Assembly: GCA_024223125.1 (NCBI GenBank)
Contig: JAAEOP010001024.1
Coordinates: 1 to 7,942 of the forward strand
Length of the DNA: 7,942 bases
Origin: Chloroflexota bacterium
Lineage (GTDB): Bacteria; Chloroflexota; Anaerolineae; Promineifilales; Promineifilaceae
Direction: 5' to 3'
A program made the position numbers and the translations under genes. The notes below the pieces were generated by a model that saw only the letters and a program-made list of their open reading frames with translations, had not been told where the DNA came from and did no database searches. Shown here piece after piece: positions 1 through 6,110 of this stretch. How positions within the stretch are numbered: the first letter of the stretch is position 1; each line of letters opens with the position of its first letter.

Positions 1-1356
1 ACGCAGATAGCCGTCCTCGTCCAGTTCGCCAATGTCGCCGCTGCAGAACCAGCCGTCGGCCGTAAACGCATGGCGCGTCGCGGTCGGGTTTTTGTAATAT
101 TCAGTGAAGACGCCAGGGCCTTTGAGCAATATTTCGCCATCGTTGGCAATTTTGACCTGGGAGCCGGGCAACGGCCGTCCCACAGTGCCAAACTTCACGT
201 CTCCCGGCCGATTCAACGTAATGGGGCTGGTTGTTTCCGTCAGCCCGTACCCTTCATAAATCGGTAGCCCCACCCCGTCAAAAAAAGCAAGCAGATCGGG
301 GCTGATGGGGGCGGCGCCGGAACTGAGGTAGCTCATTCGGGAGCCAAAGAGGGCGGCGCGAATTTTACAGTACAGCAGCCGTTCATAAAAAGCATGTTTT
401 AGCTTGAGCAAAAAAGGGACAGGTTTGTTTTGGCGTTGGCAGCGGGCGTATGCTTCGCCGGCAGCCAACCCGTTTTGCATAAATTGGCGGCGGCGGGGCG
501 GCGCTTTTTCCAGTCCAGCCATAATAGCGCTGTGGATTTTCTCGTAGATGCGGGGTACGGCCGCCAGCGCTGTAGGCTGTACTTGTTTGCTTGTCTCCAC
601 TAGTTTGGTGATGTCACTTAAAAAGTAGCCAGTCATGCCTACGGCCGTACCCACATAACTTGTCAACCGCTGTAACGAATGTGCCAGAGGCAGGTAGGTG
701 ATACCGACATCATCGCTGTCTAAATCCAAAAATTCGGCTACCGATTGGGCGATATTTACCAGATTGTTGTGCCGCATAACCACCCCTTTGGGCAAACCGG
801 TGGTGCCGCTGGTGTAAATGAGGGTCGCCATATCTTCTGGCTGTACGGCCGCCCGTCGTTCAGCGGGCAAATCGGGCTGCTGCGCCAAAAGCATTTTGCC
901 CTGGGTAGCGCACTCATCCAGCGTCAGCCAGCCGCCGGGGACCATACCGTCGCTGTCTATGACGATGATTTTTTCCAGCGTGGCCGGTTCCAGAGAGGCA
1001 ATTTTTTCAAACTGGGTTTTGTCCTCAACGACGACCACCCGCGTTTCGCTGTGATCCAAAATGTAACCCATCTGCGCGGCCGTGCTGGTTGGGTAAATGC
1101 CTACCACAATACCGCCAATATTTAATATGGCGCTGTCGAATTGAAACCATTCAGCGCGAGTTCCGCTGACAATGGCTACCCGATCCCCTTTCTCCACACC
1201 CAAATCTGCCAAACCCATTGCCAGGTTGGTCGTCAAGGTTTGATTTTCGCGGTAGGTGAGGGGTTGAAAACGGTCGTCAACCTGATAATAGTAAGCGACC
1301 TCATCCGGCGACTGTGCCGCCCGCCAATGGTTGAGATAGGTGATTGTTTCTTGCAT
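1..1356 (-). CDS. Long-chain acyl-CoA synthetase (AMP-forming), N-terminal 452 residues, truncated by window edge
   Basis: Adenylates a fatty acid with ATP and transfers the acyl group to coenzyme A, activating it for beta-oxidation or lipid synthesis; cytosolic or membrane-associated. The reading frame is open from ATG (1356-1354) to the left edge. Visible motifs: the ATP-binding loop TSGTTGLPKG at residues 182-191, SSGAAP just upstream of the adenylate-binding segment, YEGYGLTETT at 367-376, and GWFCSGDIGELDEDGYLR at 435-452, where the SGD aspartate (about 441) should contact ribose. Most relatives have HTGD rather than CSGD. The N-terminal pattern (LTYRE, GVEKGDRVAIVS, AEWFQFDSAILNIGG) fits the FAA1-like long-chain class, usually about 600 residues, so roughly 150 C-terminal residues lie outside. 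The start is chosen because AAGGAG lies 6 nt upstream. It is divergent from the YceI lipoprotein gene, 217 bp away. Chain-length specificity cannot be read from the sequence. Confidence 0.95.
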   Translation of the reverse strand, partial: MQETITYLNHWRAAQSPDEVAYYYQVDDRFQPLTYRENQTLTTNLAMGLADLGVEKGDRVAIVSGTRAEWFQFDSAILNIGGIVVGIYPTSTAAQMGYILDHSETRVVVVEDKTQFEKIASLEPATLEKIIVIDSDGMVPGGWLTLDECATQGKMLLAQQPDLPAERRAAVQPEDMATLIYTSGTTGLPKGVVMRHNNLVNIAQSVAEFLDLDSDDVGITYLPLAHSLQRLTSYVGTAVGMTGYFLSDITKLVETSKQVQPTALAAVPRIYEKIHSAIMAGLEKAPPRRRQFMQNGLAAGEAYARCQRQNKPVPFLLKLKHAFYERLLYCKIRAALFGSRMSYLSSGAAPISPDLLAFFDGVGLPIYEGYGLTETTSPITLNRPGDVKFGTVGRPLPGSQVKIANDGEILLKGPGVFTEYYKNPTATRHAFTADGWFCSGDIGELDEDGYLR

Positions 1357-1362
1357 GTTGGT

Positions 1363-1368
1363 CTCCTT
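1363..1368 (-). promoter_or_regulatory. Shine-Dalgarno site of the acyl-CoA synthetase gene
   Basis: The minus strand reads AAGGAG, 6 nt before the ATG at 1356. This fixes the start codon. Confidence 0.8.
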
Positions 1369-1458
1369 GTCTGTAGACAGTTGTTTGACCCGTTCACTGT
1401 TCAGATCGTTTTCTCCCATCATGGTGAATTCTGCCATTTATGATGAAGAAAATATAAC

Positions 1459-1472
1459 GTAACGGCCGTTAC
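1459..1472. repeat. 14-bp perfect palindrome containing ACGGCCGT
   Basis: GTAACGGCCGTTAC is self-complementary over all 14 bases. It extends the iterated octamer by three bases on each side and lies midway between the two divergent genes, so it could also serve as an operator. That role is inference; the octamer itself is found everywhere in the window. Confidence 0.75.
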
Positions 1473-1523
1473 CCACCAAATCTATTTCTAAGAAATTGTC
1501 ATTTTGTTTGTTCTATCGTAACG

Positions 1524-1543
1524 TTTCAGGTAACTTCCTGAAA
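1524..1543 (+). promoter_or_regulatory. Inverted repeat TTTCAGG-6-CCTGAAA upstream of the lipoprotein gene
   Basis: TTTCAGG (1524-1530) and CCTGAAA (1537-1543) are exact reverse complements with a 6-nt spacer. The repeat ends 16 nt before the AAGGAG ribosome-binding site. It could be a repressor operator or a leader hairpin; no regulator is identifiable in the window. Confidence 0.5.
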
Positions 1544-1559
1544 GCTATTAAGTTGAAAA

Positions 1560-1565
1560 AAGGAG
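1560..1565 (+). promoter_or_regulatory. Shine-Dalgarno site deciding the YceI lipoprotein start
   Basis: AAGGAG lies 8 nt before the ATG at 1574. It rules out the in-frame upstream ATG at 1496, which would put 26 extra residues before the signal peptide. Confidence 0.8.
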
Positions 1566-1573
1566 AATTGTTT

Positions 1574-2377
1574 ATGTGGAAAAAACTATCATTTCGTTAC
1601 TTTATTCTGATGGTGGGATTGGTTTTACTGGCAGCTTGTGGCGGGGCTTCCGCTACGGCCGTGCCGCCAACTAATACGCCTCAACCAGAACCAACAGCCA
1701 CCGCCGAAGTTGAATCTGAAACAGACGCTGCTGAAACAGACGCTGCTGAGACAGACGCTGCTGAAGCTGCGGTCGAAGAGGCGCCCACTGCGCCAGACTC
1801 GTTGCGTACTTTTCTCATAGACCCCGTGCAATCAACAGCCCGTTACCGGGTGAATGAAGAATTCCTGTCTGGGGCGGTGACTAATTTGGGGAAGGAGTTG
1901 GGCTTTTTTACGGCCGTAGGCCAGACGCAAGAAATCGAAGGAGAGTTGCAGTTAATGGGAACAGACACAGGCTCTCTTGGTATTGAAGCCGGTCAATTTT
2001 CTGTGCAGATTAACACCCTGCAAAGCGATGATCACCGCCGCGATGATCGTATTCGGGAAAAACATCTGGAATCCAGCCGTTTCCCATTGGCTGAATTCAC
2101 CGTGACAGGCGTGGAAGGCTTCCCTGAAAGTTACACCGAGGGAGAGGTAGTTATCTTTTTCCTGAGCGGCGATATGACCATTCGGGAAATAACCAATCAG
2201 GAGACATTTACCGTTACGGCCGCGCTGGAAAACGGCACGATTATTGGTTTGGGCGTCACCCAAATTTTTATGGTGGATTATGGCTTCGATCCGCCTAATA
2301 ATGCCGGTTTTCTTCGGGTGCAAGACCCGGCGATGGTAGAAATTGAACTGGTGGCTGTAGAAGGGGATTCTGAGTAG
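1574..2377 (+). CDS. YceI-family lipoprotein
   Basis: 267 residues. YceI domains form a lipocalin-like beta barrel that binds isoprenoid or other amphiphilic molecules in the envelope; the ligand here is unknown. Residues 1-21 are a lipoprotein signal peptide (KK, hydrophobic core) ending in the lipobox LAAC with Cys22 as the lipidation site, so the protein should be anchored on the outer face of the membrane. Residues 24-75 form a low-complexity linker rich in T, P, E and A, including three copies of ETDAA. The YceI domain spans about 78-265: FLIDPVQSTARYRV, a QINTLQSDDHRRDDRIREKHLESSRFPLAEF segment that is the family's rD-hL-s-F-yP-i-F signature, and LSGDMTIREITN, equivalent to the LTIrGvtk motif. 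The usual DUF length is about 170-190 residues, so the domain is complete. It stands alone, divergent from the acyl-CoA synthetase and convergent with the large membrane protein. Confidence 0.9.
   Translation: MWKKLSFRYFILMVGLVLLAACGGASATAVPPTNTPQPEPTATAEVESETDAAETDAAETDAAEAAVEEAPTAPDSLRTFLIDPVQSTARYRVNEEFLSGAVTNLGKELGFFTAVGQTQEIEGELQLMGTDTGSLGIEAGQFSVQINTLQSDDHRRDDRIREKHLESSRFPLAEFTVTGVEGFPESYTEGEVVIFFLSGDMTIREITNQETFTVTAALENGTIIGLGVTQIFMVDYGFDPPNNAGFLRVQDPAMVEIELVAVEGDSE
1718..1762 (+). repeat. Three tandem 15-bp repeats encoding ETDAA x3
   Basis: GAAACAGACGCTGCT occurs at 1718-1732 and 1733-1747, and with one change (GAG for GAA) at 1748-1762. The unit is a multiple of three, so copy changes only lengthen or shorten the acidic linker between the lipid anchor and the YceI domain. 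Replication slippage is the likely source. Confidence 0.9.
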
Positions 2378-2452
2378 ACGCTAACTCAGAGGAAATAATG
2401 AACAATGAATTGTGAAGTTGGTTTGTCACTTTGCTATCTGGCGTGAGCCTTT
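2378..2452. other. Convergent intergenic gap
   Basis: 75 bp separate the stop codons of two converging genes. The only terminator-like element is GGC-GTGA-GCC followed by TTTTT near 2440-2454. A 3-bp stem is too weak to call a terminator, so termination of both genes is unexplained by the sequence. Confidence 0.5.
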
Positions 2453-5400
2453 TTAATCCCGCATGATAGTCGTCAGAGTTATGAAATCGGCGCTGTTGGG
2501 GGTGGGTAAACGGCCGCTGTCAGGCAGATACATCCCGGCAATAAGCGTATATTCACCGGGAGGCAAATCGGGGGGGATGGGCAACGTATGTTCATCCAGA
2601 ATGAATTCCCCTGGCAGCCAGCCGGTGGTGGGGCGGTTCCAATTGGCCGGGATGCCGTCAGATTGGGCGGCCACCGTTCCATCTGGCATTAAAAGTTGGA
2701 CAAAGACGCGGTAACTTTGGGGAATATCGGTTTCGGCTTGCCAGAGAAGGGAGATTGAAGGCTTGTCCTGAGTAAAGCCGAAGGATTGGAGATTGGAGAT
2801 TGAGTGGCCGACGAGGGTGATGAGGGGTTGGTCTGGCGGACCGAGGGGGATGTTAACGGCCGTGTCCATATCTGGCGCGGTAAAGGTGCGGTCGGGGGCG
2901 TTGATAGCGACGATGGAAAGGTTGGCTGTTTCGCCGTTGAAGAGGGTGATTTGCCAGATGTAACGGCCGTCGCTTAATTGGGGCGGCAAACGGAAATTGT
3001 GTTGGCTGCGCCAGATGCCGGCGCCATAGTTAGGCAAAATCAAAGGCCAACTTTGTTCAGTCTCGCCAGCCTCATTTAACAAAGAGAGGATGACGGCCGT
3101 CTCTATCCCCGTTTCATTTTCCCAGAACAGCGCCCCATATACTGTATCGCCCGGTGCGGAAGTGGAGGGGGCAAATTGACTGTCCCAGATGGTTATGTCG
3201 CCGGTTGATACCGTTTCTGTCAACGAGAGGGTGTTGGAGGGTAACGGCCGTTGTGGGGGCAACAATTCAATCTCCCCTAAATTGATGTGCGGGCCAACAG
3301 TCTGCCCATCCTGAAAAATGGTCAAGGGTGCGAAGGTATCCTGATCAAACAGGGAAAGTTGCAGCGCGTAACGGCCCGGCGGTGTTCCCGGCAGTGCATC
3401 CACGTAAAACGCCGTTTGTACAAATTGGTCAATGGGCCATTCTGTTGAAGGGGGGGCCGCCAGCCGCCAGCGATTATCCCGCAGACCTTCTTCAGACCAG
3501 CGAAACCCGTTTTCATCTACCAATGTTAGCCCCACGCGGTAAGTTTGTGTTTGTGGTTGGGTAAGCGCCTGCCAGTAGAGGGTGATGGGAAGGGGTTGGT
3601 CGGAGGGTATGCCTGCACTGAACAGCGTTGAAGTGGCCGTTGCCCAATCATCAACCCCCAACAGCCGCAGCAAAGACGGGTTGGCTGGATTGCCAAATGT
3701 AAGCGAGGACGGATTGTCCACACCATCCAATTCACTCTCAGCCAGATTTGTCTGGTGGATGGGTAAATAATTATTGTCGGCCAACAACCATTTGCCCACA
3801 AGCAGGACGATGGCTAACCCCAACATTGCCAGCAGCCAACGGTGATTAGGTTTTAAGAGATTGGAGCTTGGAGATTGGAGATCACCTACTCTCCAATCTC
3901 CAATCTCCAATCTCTGGTAAAAATCTACTGATCGATCCCTTAGCAGCAACATGACCAATATTGCCACACTCAACAGTGAAATAAGATCAGCGAGTAGGCG
4001 CAGGCGGCTTTCGCCAAATTTGACGGTGACAGTGTGCTGTCCGGCTGGGACGGGGAAGGTAATCAGGCCAGCCGGCGTAGATGGGGTAATTGTCACCGGC
4101 TCGCCATCTACCCAGGCACGCCAGCCGGGGAAGTAGAAGGAGCGGAAACGGGCGGTGAAGGGCACGGCCGTCTCTAATTCAATCTCGGCCGTTAACGGTC
4201 CATACTCGGCCTGGAGAATGTGCGCCCCTTTAGGCAAATCTGTTGGCGCCAGCCGATTGTCCCACAGCGGCAGATTATAGTCGTCTTGCGGCATTTGCCG
4301 GACAGTAACGGGCAATAATTCGCGGCTGGCTGTTGTGCCCAATGTGTGGGTAGCCCGTTCCCAGGCTACCATACCTGTCAGACTGGTATCGGCTGGAGCG
4401 GAGCAATGCTGCGGGTACAACCAACCCCAATGGGCAACGGTGAGCAGGAGGAGTAATAATAGACGGACGACGGACGACCGAAGACCGTTGTCCGTCGTCC
4501 GTCGTCCATCATCCGTTAACAGGCCACCAATAAGTAGGGTAGCTGCAAACGCCGCCGGAGCCAGGAAGCGCCAGGGGAATTGGAAGAGTTGTAATGGGGA
4601 GATGAGATCCCACAACGGCCGTGCTGCTCCCACCGTTAAAAATACATATCCAGCTAATGCCAATGCTAGAAAACCGGTTAACCAACGTTGGCGGGGTCGT
4701 TTGCGCCAGGCGATGATTGTTCCACTGACCGCTAAAGCAATTATGAACAGCCCTATACCACGTTCCGGCCAATCGTTGAGCAGCAGCGGGTCGGCGTTTC
4801 GGGGCAGGGCAAGTAGTTGTTCGGCCGGTAGAAAGTTATTGAAATAAAGAAAAGGCCAGGCGCTGCCGGCGCGTGCAAATTGGATGAAGTGGCGTTCAAC
4901 GACAGCTGGCAGCCAGAAAAAGGCGCTGCCGCCAATACCCAACCCCAACGCCAGTAGTCCACGCCCCCAGGCAGCTTTTGATTTTTCATGCAGGGCGATG
5001 ACGGCTGTCCAACCCAGCAAAAAAGGAAGAAAGGTGTAGGCAGTTACGTCGTGGGTAAAAACGAGAGTGATGAAGGCAAGGACGGCCGTAGCCAATCCCC
5101 GTCGTTGTTTCTGTTCTCCCTGCCAGCGCAACAGTCCCCAAAATATCAGGGGCACAATGGCCCAGGCGGCCGTTTCAGACAAACTAGCGCGATAATAGAC
5201 CACATATAAATGGAAGGGAGTATAGATGTAGGCGACGGCCGTAATCACCGCCCCTCGCGTCCCCCATAACTCCCGCGTCAGTAGCCACATCGTCCAGCCG
5301 GAAAGGAGAATGCCCAGCGCGTAAATTGTGTTGACGGCCGTGACCCATTCTACCCCGCCTAAATGCAACAACGCCGCCAGATAAGCAGACATTGGCGATT

Positions 5401-5656
5401 GAAACAGATAGAGGGGATAGCCATACCCATGCGCCATCTGGGGCGCCCAACGGGAAAAGAAAACGCCGCCACGCAGTAGTTCTTCTAACTGCACTGCCCG
5501 CCACAGATGGAACACATTATCAAAGCCACAGGTAAATTCACGGCGTAGCGCTGGCAACATGGCCGGAATTGCCAGCAAGGTTATTACTAGAAGGGAAAGA
5601 AAGGTGGAGGTTTGGGGGAGGGTACGGCCGTGGCTCGGCCCCTGTTCTTTGTGCAT
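2453..5656 (-). CDS. Large multi-spanning membrane protein, PTPS-related (PF10131-like) with C-terminal beta-sandwich modules
   Basis: 1067 residues. Residues 17-35 form the first membrane helix, followed by an extracytoplasmic loop with FDNVFHLWRA and GVFFSRWAPQMAHGYGYPL, the hallmark of the '6-pyruvoyl-tetrahydropterin synthase-related' membrane family; the name is historical and no pterin activity is implied. About ten more helices follow to residue ~412, including DLISPLQLFQFPWRFLAPAAF. Residues ~490-550 (FRSFYFPGWRAWVDGEPV, VPAGQHTVTVKFG) match the beta domain of YfhO-like proteins. Two further helices lie at ~552-572 and ~606-625. Residues ~690-1065 hold three divergent sandwich modules of the type 'LYWQA - YRV - LVDENG - PPGRYALQLSLFD', the clearest at 968-1050. 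The topology and first-loop Asp46 and His50 suggest a GT-C-like enzyme acting on lipid-linked sugars; this is inference. The start lacks a visible Shine-Dalgarno site, but the next in-frame ATG would remove helix 1. Three repeat elements interrupt the gene in frame. There is no obvious operon partner. Confidence 0.85.
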   Translation of the reverse strand: MHKEQGPSHGRTLPQTSTFLSLLVITLLAIPAMLPALRREFTCGFDNVFHLWRAVQLEELLRGGVFFSRWAPQMAHGYGYPLYLFQSPMSAYLAALLHLGGVEWVTAVNTIYALGILLSGWTMWLLTRELWGTRGAVITAVAYIYTPFHLYVVYYRASLSETAAWAIVPLIFWGLLRWQGEQKQRRGLATAVLAFITLVFTHDVTAYTFLPFLLGWTAVIALHEKSKAAWGRGLLALGLGIGGSAFFWLPAVVERHFIQFARAGSAWPFLYFNNFLPAEQLLALPRNADPLLLNDWPERGIGLFIIALAVSGTIIAWRKRPRQRWLTGFLALALAGYVFLTVGAARPLWDLISPLQLFQFPWRFLAPAAFAATLLIGGLLTDDGRRTTDNGLRSSVVRLLLLLLLTVAHWGWLYPQHCSAPADTSLTGMVAWERATHTLGTTASRELLPVTVRQMPQDDYNLPLWDNRLAPTDLPKGAHILQAEYGPLTAEIELETAVPFTARFRSFYFPGWRAWVDGEPVTITPSTPAGLITFPVPAGQHTVTVKFGESRLRLLADLISLLSVAILVMLLLRDRSVDFYQRLEIGDWRVGDLQSPSSNLLKPNHRWLLAMLGLAIVLLVGKWLLADNNYLPIHQTNLAESELDGVDNPSSLTFGNPANPSLLRLLGVDDWATATSTLFSAGIPSDQPLPITLYWQALTQPQTQTYRVGLTLVDENGFRWSEEGLRDNRWRLAAPPSTEWPIDQFVQTAFYVDALPGTPPGRYALQLSLFDQDTFAPLTIFQDGQTVGPHINLGEIELLPPQRPLPSNTLSLTETVSTGDITIWDSQFAPSTSAPGDTVYGALFWENETGIETAVILSLLNEAGETEQSWPLILPNYGAGIWRSQHNFRLPPQLSDGRYIWQITLFNGETANLSIVAINAPDRTFTAPDMDTAVNIPLGPPDQPLITLVGHSISNLQSFGFTQDKPSISLLWQAETDIPQSYRVFVQLLMPDGTVAAQSDGIPANWNRPTTGWLPGEFILDEHTLPIPPDLPPGEYTLIAGMYLPDSGRLPTPNSADFITLTTIMRD
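2763..2803. repeat. In-frame repeat element C (7-nt units, GATTGGA)
   Basis: Two exact GATTGGA units (2784-2797) plus a third altered one lie next to a segment reading CTTGTCCTGAGTAAAGCCGA, which resembles a short dispersed repeat I have seen in many bacterial genomes (from memory, not searched). On the coding strand this reads SISNLQSFGFTQDKPSIS (residues ~952-969), a stretch inserted where the third sandwich module should run straight from LVGH to ISLLWQ. The heptamer is the same one used in element B. Confidence 0.65.
3856..3915. repeat. In-frame hairpin element B (7-nt units, TTGGAGA)
   Basis: Two 26-nt arms (3856-3881 and 3890-3915) are reverse complements with one mismatch (C3867) around an 8-nt loop. 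Each arm consists of about three and a half copies of the heptamer TTGGAGA or its complement. In the minus-strand gene it encodes about 20 residues (QRLEIGDWRVGDLQSPSSNL, ~581-600), a hydrophilic segment placed exactly between two membrane helices. There is no stop codon and the frame is maintained. Confidence 0.9.
4461..4511. repeat. In-frame hairpin element A (7-nt units, GACGGAC)
   Basis: GGACGACGGACGAC (4465-4478) pairs perfectly with GTCGTCCGTCGTCC (4494-4507) around a 15-nt loop. Both arms are built from heptamers GACGGAC / GTCCGTC. In the minus-strand gene it encodes about 17 hydrophilic residues (TDDGRRTTDNGLRSSVV, ~381-397) between two strongly hydrophobic stretches (AATLLIGGLL and RLLLLLLLTV). 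Confidence 0.9.
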
Positions 5657-5754
5657 GGCGCGTAAGTGTCATGTATCCGGCGGCGTATGTCAAGCATCCC
5701 AAATCATTGCCTTTCGGAGAAGGAGATGTTTCTTTCAAACTGACATTAGAGGGA
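5657..5754. other. Unassigned upstream region of the membrane-protein gene
   Basis: Roughly 100 bp between the start of the minus-strand gene and the first recognisable gene fragment. It presumably carries the minus-strand promoter; a TTGACA hexamer is present on that strand at 5693-5688, but no good -10 follows at standard spacing and no Shine-Dalgarno site is seen. The plus strand is open here (AAYVKHPKSLPFGEGD) in frame with the ABC fragment, but I recognise no family. Confidence 0.4.
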
Positions 5755-5826
5755 TTTGTTTTTCTCATGGACGAACCGCTCTCCAACCTGCGCGAATCTT
5801 TGCGTGTAGAATTAGAACATATCTAA
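5755..5826 (+). pseudogene. Fragment of a sugar ABC-transporter ATPase (MalK/UgpC type): Walker B and D-loop region
   Basis: The translation FVFLMDEPLSNLRESLRV, then ELEHI and a TAA stop, matches the Walker B / D-loop segment of carbohydrate-importer ATPases, normally vFLMDEPLSNLDAxLRe-lRvEL. The four residues DAxL appear to be missing: SNL is followed directly by RESLRV, as expected from a 12-bp deletion between two CTG codons, and this removes the D-loop aspartate. No Walker A, signature LSGGQ or H-loop is present nearby, so only about 23 of ~370 residues survive. If one base at 5824 is skipped, the reading continues KKHREAAVTFVW before another stop, which resembles the family's next strand (relgvTfvyVTHD); this may be a frameshift or chance. 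It is a relic and not expected to be functional. Confidence 0.65.
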
Positions 5827-5835
5827 AAAACACAG

Positions 5836-5991
5836 GGAAGCGGCCGTCACTTTTGTTTGGTAGTGGATGATGTTGCAGGAGTACGCCAAAGATTGACAGG
5901 CGCCGGTTATCAACTCTGGAACCCAGAGGCGATTTCTGGTAGACTCCGTTTTTTCTGCCGTGATCCGTTTAATAATATTGTCGAATTGTAA
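5836..5991 (+). pseudogene. C-terminal fragment of a VOC-superfamily (glyoxalase/bleomycin-resistance-like) protein
   Basis: 51 codons read GSGRHFCLVVDDVAGVRQRL, then TGAGYQLWNPEAI and SGRLRFFCRDPFNNIVEL before a TAA stop. This is the second half-module of a VOC domain: the H-x-c-l-v-V-d-D strand with a potential metal ligand (His), the helix, and the closing grrrFFcRDPfGNxiEl motif with its conserved Glu ligand. The N-terminal ~70 residues, a start codon and a ribosome-binding site are absent, and the same frame has a stop at 5824-5826. The frame is identical to that of the ABC fragment just upstream, so two unrelated gene remnants are joined here. The C-terminal end is intact and undamaged, which suggests the loss was recent. 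The usual reaction type is metal-dependent isomerisation, lyase or dioxygenase chemistry; nothing specific can be assigned. Confidence 0.75.
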
Positions 5992-5997
5992 CCATTC

Positions 5998-6063
5998 AGG
6001 CGCCCGGCACTTCATTACCAAGTTTACTGGAGTAGCACACTCGTTTATAAGCGCCGGGCACCT
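5998..6063 (+). repeat. REP-like imperfect palindrome upstream of the oxidoreductase gene
   Basis: Left arm AGGCGCCCGGCACTT (5998-6012) and right arm AAGCGCCGGGCACCT (6049-6063) pair over 13 of 15 positions, with a perfect GCCCGGC/GCCGGGC core and two A-C mismatches of the kind produced by transitions. The loop is 36 nt. Loop bases ACTCGT (6039-6044) are complementary to ACGAGT (6070-6075) downstream, so RNA from here could fold as a pseudoknot. No U-tract follows, so it is not a standard terminator. It is either a dispersed palindromic repeat or a leader structure. Confidence 0.6.
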
Positions 6064-6086
6064 TGGGGGACGAGTAAAAAATTGTT

Positions 6087-6106
6087 ATTCTTGTATTCTC
6101 AAGAAT
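6087..6106 (+). promoter_or_regulatory. Inverted repeat ATTCTTG-6-CAAGAAT upstream of the oxidoreductase gene
   Basis: Perfect 7-bp arms (6087-6093, 6100-6106) with a 6-nt spacer, ending 4 nt before the ribosome-binding site. The geometry is the same as the repeat before the YceI gene, although the sequence differs. It could be an operator or a leader hairpin. Confidence 0.45.
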
Positions 6107-6110
6107 TTTC

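Larger units (their letters stand above)
1357..1573. other. Divergent intergenic region between acyl-CoA synthetase and YceI lipoprotein genes
   Basis: These 217 bp must contain the promoters of both flanking genes. They hold the two Shine-Dalgarno sites, a perfect 14-bp palindrome at 1459-1472, a 7-6-7 inverted repeat at 1524-1543, and a small CTGT-AG-ACAG dyad at 1371-1380. A possible promoter for the lipoprotein is TTGTCA (1496-1501), 17 nt, then TAACGT (1519-1524); the -10 match is only three of six, so this is weak. Plus-strand reading frames here (1141-1443, and an ATG at 1496) have no coding support. Confidence 0.6.

Noticed and set aside
745..1125. Plus-strand open frame of 126 codons
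   Set aside because: It is the antisense shadow of the acyl-CoA synthetase, whose ATP-binding motif lies on the opposite strand at 781-810. It has no ribosome-binding site.
2437..2455. Terminator between the converging genes (GGC-GTGA-GCC then TTTTT)
   Set aside because: A 3-bp stem is too short to support a Rho-independent terminator.
3856..4511. Possible CRISPR array from short repeats in the membrane-protein gene
   Set aside because: The repeats are 7 nt, directly adjacent and without spacers, and they form hairpins inside a coding frame.
4335..4847. Plus-strand open frame of 170 codons
   Set aside because: It is antisense to the membrane-protein gene, and its composition reflects the complementary strand of hydrophobic codons and the heptamer hairpin. 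No protein family is recognisable.
5538..5826. Overlapping open frames on both strands at the start of the membrane-protein gene
   Set aside because: Apart from the ABC Walker B piece at 5755-5826, these frames overlap the start of the membrane-protein gene and show no family resemblance.
1135..5999. Near-identical 21-mer at 1135-1155 and 5979-5999 (20 of 21 bases, TGTCGAATTG then AACCATTCAG)
   Set aside because: The first copy encodes a conserved AEWFQFDS segment of the synthetase on the minus strand; the second spans the IVEL-stop end of the VOC relic on the plus strand. The match does not extend, and the two copies have unrelated roles. It is probably chance, although unlikely enough that a genome search would be reasonable.
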